Shown piece by piece: positions 1 through 8,972 of a stretch of DNA of 29,248 nucleotides. Both the position numbers and the translations under genes were made by a program. The notes beneath the pieces were generated by a model. The model searched no databases, was not told where the DNA came from, and saw only the letters and a list, made by a program, of their open reading frames with translations. The DNA comes from Hypsibius dujardini (Eukaryota; Tardigrada; Eutardigrada; Parachela; Hypsibiidae), in assembly GCA_001579985.1 (NCBI GenBank), contig LRSR01001809.1, positions 1 to 29,248 of the forward strand. Reading direction: 5' to 3'. Positions within the stretch are counted from its first letter, which is position 1, and each line of letters starts with the position of its first letter.

Positions 1-97
1 AATTTATATACATATATATAAAGTATGTTTCCATTATTTTCTGTTTTCGTTTTTTTGTTCGTTTTTTTTCTCTCGCAGTATAATATCGTCGTTGCAG

Positions 98-1294
98 GGA
101 CCCCGCACTTCAACGAAGACGAAGTGCAGCTGTACCTGCACACCAGCTCCATCTACCTGCAGCCGTTTGTGGAGCACCACAAGTGGCGCTTGGCCAAGGG
201 CGGGCAGTTCATGGTGCCGGAGAAGAACCGTAACCTTCGCAGGATCTTTGGCGAATCGCTGCCGTGGGTCCGGCTGTACTTTGAACGTCGCGCGAATAAC
301 TTCCTCTTGGCGGTCCTTTCCGCGCCGGTTGTCGTCCTCCTGCTCGGCGGACTCTTCTACGCCACCACCAGCGACCCCAACGTCAACACTATTGCCATTT
401 TAATGGAGATCATTTTTCTGGCGAGTTTTCACGCTGCGCTCGTCCAAATGATTCCGGCATCCACGAAAACCCCAGTCTTCGGTGAGATTTACCTTTCCTT
501 CTTAGGAGAACACATCATTCTTTTCAACTATAATTCTTTTTAATTGTAATACAAGGTAACATCATACATATACTTGATAATATTATATAAAATTAATTAT
601 ATAATATGGGGTAAAAGGGGTGGGGCAGGGGTAATGATTGAACAATCAACCAATCAACTCCGCTCCGATTGCTCCGGAGCTCCGTTGATTGATTGATTGA
701 CTGATCAAGTATTACCCCTGCCCCGCCCCTTTTTGGCCATTCCGGGACTCTCCGTTAGAGTAAATTCTGTCACTTACTGTATCCGAAAATATGCGCTGGC
801 ATAGAGATTTTACGTGCAGGTTGTGTATAATTATATCTCAATCAGATCGCAACGAATGCTTCTAGACATTGTGCACTCTTATTTGTTTTTACAACATATT
901 TGTTCACTTCATTGTAGCGCTTTTTGTCGCGCATGGGCTCCTCCTCCTCCTCACACTGCTGCTCAGCATGCCCATCCTAGAATTCATCCGGAAACGTAAC
1001 ACACGACCACCGATCTGGCTGGCCGCATCCGCGCGGTTCTTTACGCTGTGTGAAATCGGTGCTAAAAAGAAGACCATGACATTCAACGAGGCCACAGATG
1101 TGCGTGGAGAAGGAGAAGAAGATTACAGCGAGGACTGGTCCGCCATCGCGCAGTTCCTCAAGATGAGCCTGTTTGGTGTGTGTTTGACGGTGTTTGTCGT
1201 CGTCACGGCGGTCAGTTTTTCTCCGCTCCTCGCCCCGCCCGACGTCCGCTGGAATAGCTCGCAAATCCGCTTGGATGACCTGCAGCTTGTCTAA
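98..1294 (+). CDS. Cys-loop (nicotinic-type) ligand-gated ion channel subunit, 3' part
   Basis: Two exons are visible: 98-481 (an acceptor AG at 77-78 is a possible alternative start) and 918-1294, joined by a GT..AG intron in phase 1. Earlier exons lie left of the window. The visible protein has the end of the extracellular domain, then M1 (ERRANNFLLAV with the family proline, ending FYATTSD where nAChRs have FYLPSD), M2 ending QMIPASTKTPVFG (compare ELIPSTS..PLIG), M3 (LFVAHGLLLLLTLLLSMPIL), an intracellular loop of only about 60 residues, and M4 (FLKMSLFGVCLTVFVVV). The order M1-M2-M3-loop-M4 identifies a pentameric Cys-loop receptor of the plasma membrane. No vicinal Cys pair (loop C, typical of ACh-binding alpha subunits) is present before M1, and M2 lacks the usual charged rings. 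I read it as a divergent, non-alpha or orphan subunit; the ligand is unknown. Confidence 0.75.
607..741. repeat. Short fold-back element with G-rich arms, copy 1 (receptor intron)
   Basis: Within the receptor intron (482-917), the left arm GGGGTGGGGCAGGGGTAAT near 617-635 is matched in inverse by ATTACCCCTGCCCCGCCCC near 711-729. TGAT repeats and a CTCCGGAG palindrome sit between them. The same G-rich core recurs at 10089-10453 and 27229-27461, also as inverted repeats, so these look like one family of non-autonomous elements. Arms here are shorter and more diverged than in the other two copies. Confidence 0.6.
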
Positions 1295-1303
1295 TTGCCA
1301 TAG

Positions 1304-1758
1304 CACTTGCTTTTAATGCCCAAGTTAAAGCCACCCTTTAAGCTATGGCCCAGCAAAATAGGGGTCCGAGTTCGAACCAATTCCAGCCAATGCGATCGAT
1401 CAATCGATCAATTGATTGAGCAAATTTATCTTTTGCCAGTCAAGCGTCCTTGATTGATTTCTTGATCGAGTGTTTCTTGATCGAGTGTTTTTCGATGTCT
1501 AAAATGCCCCAGTCTAGTAAGCCAAGACCTGTCACGCCAACCAAAGTTAAATTTTATGTATTAATATGTTTTTTTTCTGATTTTACTCCATTCTGTTCTC
1601 CTCTGGTTGGGGGAGTTCAATCACTAATCAATCAATCGTTGAAAAGTAGCAGCACGCGGTAGCTGGAACTGGCTCGAACTCGGACCCCCCCCCCCGTATT
1701 TTGCTGGGCCAAAATTTAAAGGGTGGCTTTAACTTGGACATGTGTATAAAAGCAAGTG
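1304..1758. repeat. Fold-back element with about 85-98-bp inverted arms
   Basis: The left arm 1304-1388 and right arm 1661-1758 are inverted copies with a few indels. Shared blocks include CACTTGCTTTTA, CAAGTTAAAGCCACCCTTTA, TGGCCCAGCAAAATA and GGTCCGAGTTCGA. The right arm has a run of 11 C and a short insertion. The element starts ten bases after the receptor stop codon, so it probably contributes the 3' UTR. The interior holds TGAT repeats and no recognisable coding sequence. This is a non-autonomous inverted-repeat element; I see no clear target duplication. Confidence 0.75.
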
Positions 1759-3085
1759 TGTATATAGCACGACACACTGTACTGATATATAATTGCCGCC
1801 ACGTTTTACAGCATGAGTGAAATGAAAATAAATAAATAATGGCACGCAATGCATGAAATGATAAACCAAATGAGAAGAAGAAGCCTCATCTAGCGGTGAT
1901 ATTTGTGCAGATGGTACTTGCTTTTGTCATGCCGAAATACTGTTCCAATGTTATTTTTATTTAATTAAGGTTAGAAGTGAGGTAAGGTAAGAAGGTAAGA
2001 TAAGTGTTCGGGATGACTTAATTCATGCCAAACATAACGTACGAAAATAAGAAATAAAAATTTCATTAAAGTAGCATAGACAAATAAAATAAAAATACCA
2101 CAAAAGTAACATGACGTAAAATAACATATAAATGTGCCAATTGGCAAATTTGTATGTTTAAAAGTAATTTGTATGTTTTTACTTGACGATTGTCCACTGT
2201 AAATGTGTGAGTAAATTTCGCGCAGAAAGCTGATCTGATTGTGAAGACTATAAAAAGTTAACAAATCAATTGCTTCAATGTTTTGCGGATTATTGACCAA
2301 GAAAAATCAATAATTTCAAATTTTTAAATAACAGCTTGTTTAGCAATGAAAAATCGCAAAAACTTGCTCTGTGGACATTTATACGGCGTTTTTGAGCGTT
2401 TTTGGGCGCGTATTTTCTATATATGGGTTTATATAAGTTGTCTTGGAATTTCATATGCGGGACGGACGGTTCCTTATTTCTCGTACACCATGAACGAACG
2501 AGCGAACGAACGACCGCCGAGCCTGGAACGGAAATGTGCGTTCTGCCCTGCATGACCCAGGCAAGCAGGCAAGCAGGCAAGCAGGCAAGCAGGCAAGCAG
2601 GCAAGCAGGCAAGCAGGCAAGCAGGCAAGCAGGCAAGCAGGCAAGCAGGCAAGCAGGCAAGCAGCCAGCTAGACAGTAAGGTAGTCTCGCGACCTCCCCG
2701 CTGTGTTTTCACTTTCCCATGCCAGCCATACAAACACATCAAGGAAAAACAGAAGTTGTAGATGCGAAAAAGATACCACTTCCGGCTGCCAAGAAAACGC
2801 TCAGCGAGGCGTGTGCCGTCGATCATGTGTGTGTGTGTGTGTGCGTGTGTGTTTGCAGTTAAGTTTCCATCGCTTACTTCTTCCTTGCACCTTTTCCCCA
2901 TCGATCAACAAAAATCTAATCACTTCAAAGCGCTGAACTTAACTCGATTATTGCTGCATTTTCTCCTCAACTTCTGTTCTTCTTTTTATTCCCATCTAAT
3001 GATGTGATCACCAGCGACGGTTATGATCCCGGTGTCATCACTCTTATATTAACCTGATTACTGTTATTAGTCGTGCAACTTCGAC
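1759..3085. other. Intergenic region without a recognised gene
   Basis: This is AT-rich DNA between the receptor gene and the Gly/Tyr-rich gene. It holds an 8-bp tandem repeat (2558-2664) and a short GT run (2826-2852). Open frames here are simply translations of the octamer repeat or lack family resemblance. The last 100 bases, including CTTATATTAACC near 3043-3054, are the likely promoter region of the next gene. Confidence 0.6.
2558..2664. repeat. Octanucleotide tandem repeat (CAGGCAAG)n
   Basis: About 13 nearly perfect tandem copies of the 8-mer CAGGCAAG. Because 8 is not a multiple of 3, all frames cycle through the same codons, giving spurious open frames on both strands (LPACLLAC on minus, QASRQAGK on plus). 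I do not regard them as genes. Confidence 0.95.
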
Positions 3086-3469
3086 ATGGGCTTCCGAATA
3101 ATCTCCGTCCTCTTGGCGATGATCCTTGCGGTCAGCGGCATTAACGGTCAGTATTACGGTCCCTACACTTTCGGCGGAGCGGGTGGTGGCGCCTACGGGG
3201 GACTCGGAACCGGCGGATTCGGCGGATTCGGCGGGACGGCAGGCGGCTACGGGATCGGCGGGACCGGAGACGGCCTGTATAATCCCTTTTCCGTCTACGG
3301 CGGCTACGGCGGTCCGGGCGGGCTCTACGCCACCTACAACAGCGGGCTGTACGGCGGTCAGCAGGCGAATGTCAATTGGGCTTACGGAAACTCGCTGTAT
3401 AATCCCTTGTCGGTCTACGGGAACGGTCTTTATGGTGGAGGCCTTTACGGATACGCGGGAAAACGATAA
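3086..3469 (+). CDS. Secreted Gly/Tyr-rich polypeptide ending in an amidation/dibasic site
   Basis: Single-exon 127-residue ORF. Residues 1-21 form a clear signal peptide: basic start MGFR, hydrophobic core IISVLLAMILAV, likely cleavage after SGING before QYY. The mature part is low complexity, rich in Gly and Tyr (GGFGGFGG, GGYGG, GLYGGG). It contains an internal duplication, LYNPFSVYG and LYNPLSVYG, about 38 residues apart. The last residues are YGYAGKR, the classic Gly-Lys-Arg signal for dibasic trimming and C-terminal amidation, with no other dibasic site inside the mature chain. Similar Gly/Tyr-rich secreted chains in invertebrates act as cuticle or silk-like structural proteins or as antimicrobial peptides (nematode YGGYG-type NLPs). 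Which applies here is unknown. The start is the first ATG in frame and gives the signal peptide directly. Confidence 0.7.
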   Translation: MGFRIISVLLAMILAVSGINGQYYGPYTFGGAGGGAYGGLGTGGFGGFGGTAGGYGIGGTGDGLYNPFSVYGGYGGPGGLYATYNSGLYGGQQANVNWAYGNSLYNPLSVYGNGLYGGGLYGYAGKR

Positions 3470-3597
3470 TACACCCAATAATAACACCTTAAAATACGTG
3501 GAGTGTGTAGAGTATATGTCAGGGGCTCTACGAAAACGTGTTCTTATGGAATAATATTCTGTATAAAAAATTACGAATTTCCTTCTGAAAATGAGTA

Positions 3598-3747
3598 CTG
3601 TACTGCCGCAATTAAACCGGTCACTTTTTTGCCCGGCCAAGACATTATCACCCCCGGGCCTGCTCATTTGGTTGAGTGTGCGACGTCATCACACGCTTAG
3701 TACGGAGGGAAGAGGCTAAACTGACCGGTTTAATCGCGGCAGTACAG
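3598..3747. repeat. Small inverted-repeat element (MITE-like), 150 bp
   Basis: Terminal inverted repeats of 26 bp, 3598-3623 and 3722-3747, match at 25 of 26 positions (ends CTGTACTGCCGC / GCGGCAGTACAG). The interior is about 100 bp with no ORF. The left flank is TA and the right flank TT, so a decayed TA duplication is possible but not proven. It lies in the immediate 3' flank of the Gly/Tyr-rich gene. Confidence 0.8.
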
Positions 3748-3950
3748 TTGTTCGATTTTCTGTTTATCAATTAACCTCCGGTATCAGATCGGACCCGATT
3801 CGAAGGCCTAAAGTATTTTTTCCTTGCGTATTTTCATTCACTTAAGAAAGAAATTGCACTTTTTTAGCTGACTACTTTCCACCGTCCGGTGAGACAAAAA
3901 TCCGCCGATGAAATTGTTTCTCGCCCTGATTCACACCACACTTGGTGAAA

Positions 3951-4053
3951 ACATCAATCAATCAATCACACCACATTTGATAAAAACATCAATCAATCAA
4001 TCAATCAATCAATCAGACTACATTTTGATGAAAACATCAATCAATCAATCAAT
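3951..4053. repeat. Tandem units built on (ATCA)n
   Basis: Three unequal units each contain GAAAACATCAATCAATCAATCA or a close variant (GATAAAAACATCAATC, GATGAAAACATCAATC), spaced 40-60 bases apart. This is a composite of an ATCA microsatellite and a larger repeating unit. Confidence 0.8.
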
Positions 4054-4139
4054 AACTTCAGAACTTTCAAAATCAGTTCAGTTTCGGGAAATCATTCAAC
4101 CATCTTTGCGTGAAAATTCGGAGATCGCTCTGTCGTTAT

Positions 4140-4282
4140 TGTACTCACGCGGTAGCTTCGCGCAGTAGAACTAGACTCACCGTAAACTTAGACCTATGGA
4201 TCCGCGCATGAGCTTACGTGCACTTCGGGCTAGGATGACGAAGTAATGCTCTTGCAGTGCGCGAAGCCATCGCGTGAGTACA
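4140..4282. repeat. Small inverted-repeat element (MITE-like), 143 bp
   Basis: Terminal inverted repeats of 25 bp, 4140-4164 and 4258-4282, match at 23 of 25 positions (ends TGTACTCACGCG / CGCGTGAGTACA). The interior has no ORF. Its ends differ from those of the elements at 3598 and 4656, so it represents another family. No convincing target-site duplication is seen. Confidence 0.75.
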
Positions 4283-4655
4283 GTATTAGACATCAATGGG
4301 CGTTAACGAGTTATGGTTTTTCATTTTTATTTTTATTTTTTCAGGTTTTTTATTTTATTTATTTTTATTTTAAGGTTTTTTATTATTTTATTTTTACTGC
4401 ACTTGTTACTTTCGTGAAAACGGGTTATTGTGAAAAAAAATTCTACACACAAAATTTATGTTTTTTTTTTATGAAACTGAATAACGTAGTAATATACACT
4501 AAATAATTAATTAATTTTTCAGTTGACTACTCGTTTTACTTTTTAAAATTTGTAACATTTTTGCTTATTTAGTACCTTTTTAGTTTCATTAAAACGGATT
4601 ATCACGAAAGAAAATTCCTTGTAAGAAATTATGAATATTTTTGTACAGAAAATTA

Positions 4656-5777
4656 TGGAACGCCCGCCGTGTCAAAAGGTTTTCGAATTTTCGCTCAATG
4701 AAATAATTTTTGCTCAATAGTTTCATTGAGCAATAATTAATTTAAGCTCAAGGGTTTCATTGAGCAATAAATAATTTAAGCACAATTAGTTTTTGCTCAA
4801 TAGTTTCATTGAGCAACAATTAGTTTTTGCTCAATAGTTTCATTGAGCAACAATTAATTTATGCTCAATAGTTTCATTGAGCAACAATTAATTTTTGCTC
4901 AATAGTTTCATTGAGCAATAACTAGTTTAAGCTCAATAGTTTCAAAGTGGGGCGCAGAGGCGTGATTTGCATGTTTCCAGGGATCTTCACTACTCACTTA
5001 AACACAGGGGCCTAAGCAAAGAAGCAAAGAGGTGTGGTCTATAATAATGATATAAAGAGACTATACAATTAGTGATAAAATGCCAAATTCATTATTTAAA
5101 TTTTATTTATATTAGTAACATTCCATAATTGAACTTGCGATATAGAAGATGATCAGTTAACGTATCCGGTGCAGCATTAGGCGGCGATATACCGTATAAA
5201 GGTAGGTCCAAAACTGGGGGGGGGGGGGAATTGAAAAATGATCCCCTATTAAAGCCACTGACAGGTTTTCAAAAACCAATTTCTGCCTGGCAGGATCAGC
5301 TTTGAATAACTTCTCGTCGATGGCGACTAACATTTAGCAGGCAACCATGCTACGTTAGTCGATAATCACAAACGGTACATTCTGCCACCACTTCTGAAAT
5401 TTTTTTGCGCTGTTTCTGCTCAATGCCTTCATAAATTTTTAAGCTATTGTCGCAAGCGTACTGCGCTATATATTCTCGCGGCAGCTTTTTCGGCTGCTTC
5501 TACTCCGGTTGAGGCCATCAGAACACAAATGGGCAACGCATTATCCATTTCTTGCTGACCATTCAAATACTCTTGAATTTGTTTTGTAACGACATACTTC
5601 TTAGTGCTTATAAACGAGTTTTGTTGAGGCAGTACAAATATAGCGCAATTATATAAAATTATTTATTGCTCAATGAAACCCTTGAGCTTAAATTAATTAT
5701 TGCTCAATGAAACTATTGAGCAAAAATTATTTCATTGAGCGAAAATTCGAAAACCTTTTGACACGGCGGGCGTTCCA
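4656..5777. mobile_element. Non-autonomous DNA transposon with 122-bp identical inverted repeats, TA-flanked
   Basis: Termini 4656-4777 and 5656-5777 are inverted copies that I read as identical over all 122 bases, beginning TGGAACGCCCGCCGTGTC. Both ends are flanked by TA (4654-4655 and 5778-5779), the target duplication expected of the IS630-Tc1-mariner superfamily; that assignment is inference. The left half carries an array of palindromic 34-35-bp units (4709-4945); the right terminus carries only the two units inside the inverted repeat. The interior (about 4950-5650) has no long ORF. On the minus strand a broken coding-like stretch exists around 5400-5600 (fragments QIQEYLNGQQEMDNALPIC and, in another frame, SLKIYEGIEQKQRKKISEVV), possibly a decayed transposase or captured DNA of unknown family. 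Identity of the arms suggests a recent insertion. Confidence 0.85.
4709..4945. repeat. Array of hairpin units TTGCTCAAT-AGTTTC-ATTGAGCAA
   Basis: About six and a half units of roughly 35 bp. Each contains GCTCAATAGTTTCATTGAGC, a perfect or near-perfect inverted repeat with a 4-6-base loop, followed by an AT-rich spacer (AACAATTAATTT or variants). The array forms the left subterminal region of the 4656-5777 element. Confidence 0.9.
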
Positions 5778-6319
5778 TAGAAAATAGTATTTTTATTTTG
5801 GAATTCTTTGTAAAGCTTTTTACTTTAGATTTGCAACTTGTTTCAACATTACGATCGAAGATTTCCAAAATAAATAAACCACGTTTGTTTAGATCTTATT
5901 ATTTATAACAAAATTATTACTGATATTTACAATTTTTTTGTGATTTTTTTAAATAACTTTGTGATGTTATGAACAGTGAAAAAGATTGTCAATTAGAATT
6001 GTTTCATCTCGGAGAACAATTTCACCAATGACCTGGACGCCTGTCTGAGTCCAATAAAAATCTTCGATTCTTTCGATTCGATTCTTTTTTGCCGAATAAA
6101 TGAATCGGCGGTGGCTCTTTCCACTCATTTCAATCAAAATAAAACATCATAAACGGGCACTGAATTGTCTCGTTGGGATTGACAAAAGTGTTGGACACCT
6201 CAACCGCCCAAAAAAGAAAATCCGTTAAAATCCACACAAAGTCGTGTGCTTTTTGGCTTTAGGAAAGCAAGGTCCGTCAGCAACAAAACTTCAAGCACGT
6301 TACCACACCGACAGACACA

Positions 6320-7095
6320 TCAGCCAGCAATTTCAACCTTCACGGCTTCATCCGTGTCAAAGTCCGGCAGCTTTCGCCTGATGAATTCCAGGATCAGTTC
6401 TTTGCGCTTTTCCAGCGCGGAGAATTCGCCAAGTTCCTCTTTGGCGATGTACGGTTGGAGCATCCGCAGCAGGTGGTGATGGCATTCCGACCACGCCAGG
6501 TAGTCAGTCTCGCCTTCGAACATCGCAATCTGCGTAACGAAATCCCGTCTCACAAATACATTAGATCAGATGCGAGAGTCAGGCAGAACAGACAGCCAAA
6601 ACCAATAGCAAGAAGACAGATTCCACCACAAAGACCCAGAAAAGCGACAAAAAACCTTGCAGAACAATCAGGCAGACAAGCAGTCAGACAGAGAGGTTTC
6701 TGGCCTACCCATTCACGCATCACAGCAAAAGAAGTTTTTTCCGTGCCGGTAAACATTGTCGGATTCCGTAAGAGTCCTCTGGCCACCATGATGCCGTCAG
6801 TTCCCGTGTCCTCGGCGATTCGTAAGACATCAGCTTGAGTGAAGGCGTCACCGTTCGCCACAACCGGTACCGCCACAGAGTCTTTGATCAGCTTAATAGC
6901 TTCATAGTTTACCGGGTGATCGCGCAGAACGAGGGCGTTTGACTTGCGGCCGTGGACGGCTATCCACGAAACTCCGGCTGCTTCAACTTTTTGGCAGAGA
7001 TCGACAGACTTTCTGGAAGAACAAGGGCTCGGTAAAATCACAATGACAAAACTGAGGATTTGCATGCGTGTAACCTTGCCTTCGAATTGCCTGTC

Positions 7096-7170
<75 letters not shown>

Positions 7171-8426
7171 GATCTCCATTCTCTGTACGCATACGACTGA
7201 CCTCAGATCCTCATCCAATCGAATCTTCACAGACTTCGAGAAGTTTGCATCCGGCAGTCGATTTTGAAGCTGTCGCACCATGTCCTGCAGTAATTCCGGT
7301 CGTTTCAGGAGACAACAACCCACTTTGCGCTTGATAGCCCATCTGGAAATATGCAGAAAACGCTTTCCTTATCAGAGAAAGAAAATGTTGTCGAGGAGAC
7401 GGAAACCGACCGTACTTTTGAGGACAGCCGCAGTTGAGATCCACTCCGTTGCAATACCTGCCGAACGAAACTCAGTTGAAAGAAGGAAAACGCTTGTCAA
7501 CGACGAAACGGAAGTTATTCCCTTTTGCTTCGTATATTCCAGCAAAAAATTCACGCTCAATTTCCACTTACGGGTACACAATTTCCGCAGCGTCCGCATA
7601 GGCGACCGGATCCTTAGTGCCAAACTGAACAATTAACGGCCTATCATCTGTACGAAAACATACAACATAAAAAAGAAGAGTAAGAGAATCCGCTGTTAAA
7701 CCATTTTATCCGGTCCGGTGAGTCGAAAACCCTTACCGTCATCCGTTTCCCACTCGCGAATCCGTTGTATCCGATTGGCGGCGAAATCCTCCGCGATGAT
7801 CATCGGTGAATACGCGATGTCGCAACCGTACCTCCTGGTCAGGTTGCGAAATCGTACCCTGAAACTCACATCCGTCGATCAGTTGATTGATTAAGTCAAC
7901 TACAGTCGCCTGTACGTTTTTTCGATTGATTGATTGATTAAGTCAACTACAGTCGCCTGTGTGTTTCTCGATTGATTGATTGATTGATTAAGTCAACTAC
8001 AGTTTTCCCGGTTGATTGATGAGTTGATTGAAATTGACGTGGTTTAAAATACCGTTCTACTTTTTCCATCCCAAGACGTCGAAGCCGGGACACAAAGATC
8101 TCAAATCACCATTTGTTTTTTTTATTTCTCACACGTTGAAAGCATTGAAACCGTTAAAGAATATAAATAACGGAAACTTTATTTTTTTACAGATTCAAAA
8201 GTAAAAATCTTCCGTCGAGGTCGACGTGGCGAAACTCCCAGCGGGCGTATTGAAATCGTCCGCAGACCGTTGCCACTGCTTCTTACCTGGAGTATTCGAC
8301 CATGGGCGCGCAGATGGTGACGGGCTTCTTAGCAGCGAACAGGTCGAGGAGGTTGACATGCTCCGTGGGAGCAACGGTTTTGGTGCGTTCGCAGTTGACG
8401 TTGAAATATTGCGGTTCTTTCACCAT
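6320..8426 (-). CDS. DUS4L: tRNA-dihydrouridine(20a/20b) synthase, DUS4L-type
   Basis: Flavin-dependent enzyme reducing uridine in the tRNA D-loop. Seven minus-strand exons: 8287-8426, 7737-7858, 7572-7647, 7416-7457, 7202-7342, 6709-7012, 6320-6529. Total 1,035 nt, 344 residues (the human protein is about 317). Order of motifs: CAPMVEYSR near residue 39 (FMN site), PLIVQFGTKD, DLNCGCPQKW with presumed catalytic Cys124, SVKIRL with Lys166, AVHGR with His194, VVANGD at 224-229 and GIMVARGLLRNP at 247-258, then the helical C-terminal tRNA-binding region. This is the full Dus TIM-barrel set, and spacing and wording match DUS4L rather than DUS1-3. Weakest points: the exon 6/7 junction, where acceptor CAG at 6530-6532 keeps frame, and the 42-nt exon 4 with donor GTACGG. 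ATG at 8426 is the first in-frame Met. It is head-to-head with NIPA. Confidence 0.9.
7091..7171. repeat. (CTGT)n array in DUS4L intron 5
   Basis: About 80 bases of CTGT/TCTG tetranucleotides with one CTTT interruption, lying wholly inside the intron 7013-7201. In the sense of DUS4L it reads (ACAG)n. Confidence 0.95.
7883..8021. repeat. Minisatellite in DUS4L intron 1
   Basis: Three units of about 50 bp with the shared core GATTAAGTCAACTACAGT, each preceded by two to four copies of TGAT (TTGATTGATTGATT); the first two units add CGCCTGT. It lies inside intron 7859-8286. Confidence 0.9.
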
Positions 8427-8972
8427 CTCTAAGAAGCGTCACAATTCGTCAGTGGAGAAATGGCTGGAGTGCTTTTTGGCGTAACCGAAAACAAATATAC
8501 GAAAAAAACAAACAATTGTGCTGGAGTACAACGCAAACGTTTTTCTGGAAATCCTTCCTAGATATTTTCCGCACGTATAAGTCCTATTCTCTGAGGAAAT
8601 CAATTAATCGACTGAACATGCAGTCATGAAGCAATAGCACTCCTCGAACAAGTCTTATTCTTTTTGAGTTTGAAGAAATCAATCAATCGACCGAACTGGC
8701 AGTAGTGTAGCATTAGGGAGTCGTTTACGCGCGAACAGGTTCTACTCAAAGCATGGAAAAGGGCGATAAATCGCTCGAACAGATCTAATAAGCCATTCGA
8801 ACAAGTCTGATAAATTACCTGAACAACGGAACAAGTCGCAGTTGCGGTGAATTGATTGATTGGATTATTTTTGGATCTAGCAAAAAAACCATTTCGAAAC
8901 GTTTTAGTATTTTTTACGCTTCGCTCAATTTTATCACCGGGCATCAGAAATTGTTTTTACCTTACAGCGAGC
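8427..8972. promoter_or_regulatory. Shared upstream region of the head-to-head DUS4L/NIPA pair
   Basis: 546 bases separate the DUS4L start codon (minus) from the NIPA start codon (plus), so both promoters must lie here unless upstream noncoding exons exist. No TATA box or other core element is convincing. The interval contains two diverged copies of a roughly 80-bp unit starting AAGTCYTATTCT (near 8579 and 8651), followed by RAAATCAATYAATCGACYGAAC. A bidirectional promoter is inferred from arrangement only. Confidence 0.4.

Larger units (their letters stand above)
3470..6319. other. Gene-free stretch hosting several small mobile-element relics
   Basis: This 2.85-kb interval between the Gly/Tyr-rich gene and the 3' end of DUS4L contains the inverted-repeat elements at 3598-3747, 4140-4282 and 4656-5777 and a TCAA repeat tract at 3951-4053. 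The rest (about 5780-6319) is AT-rich, with no recognised gene. Confidence 0.6.

Noticed and set aside
2290-2901. Long minus-strand open frame rich in LPACLLAC
   Set aside because: It is a translation of the 8-bp repeat plus flanks; the plus strand gives an equally long frame, and there is no family match or splice signal.
3044-3667. 207-codon minus-strand open frame opposite the Gly/Tyr-rich gene
   Set aside because: It is the GC-rich shadow of the plus-strand coding sequence; the plus strand has a signal peptide and periodic protein repeats.
6550-7323. Continuous minus-strand frame through DUS4L introns
   Set aside because: The reading frame crosses the intronic TCTG array and a second intron; conserved residues are only on the two flanking exons, which have proper GT/AG borders.
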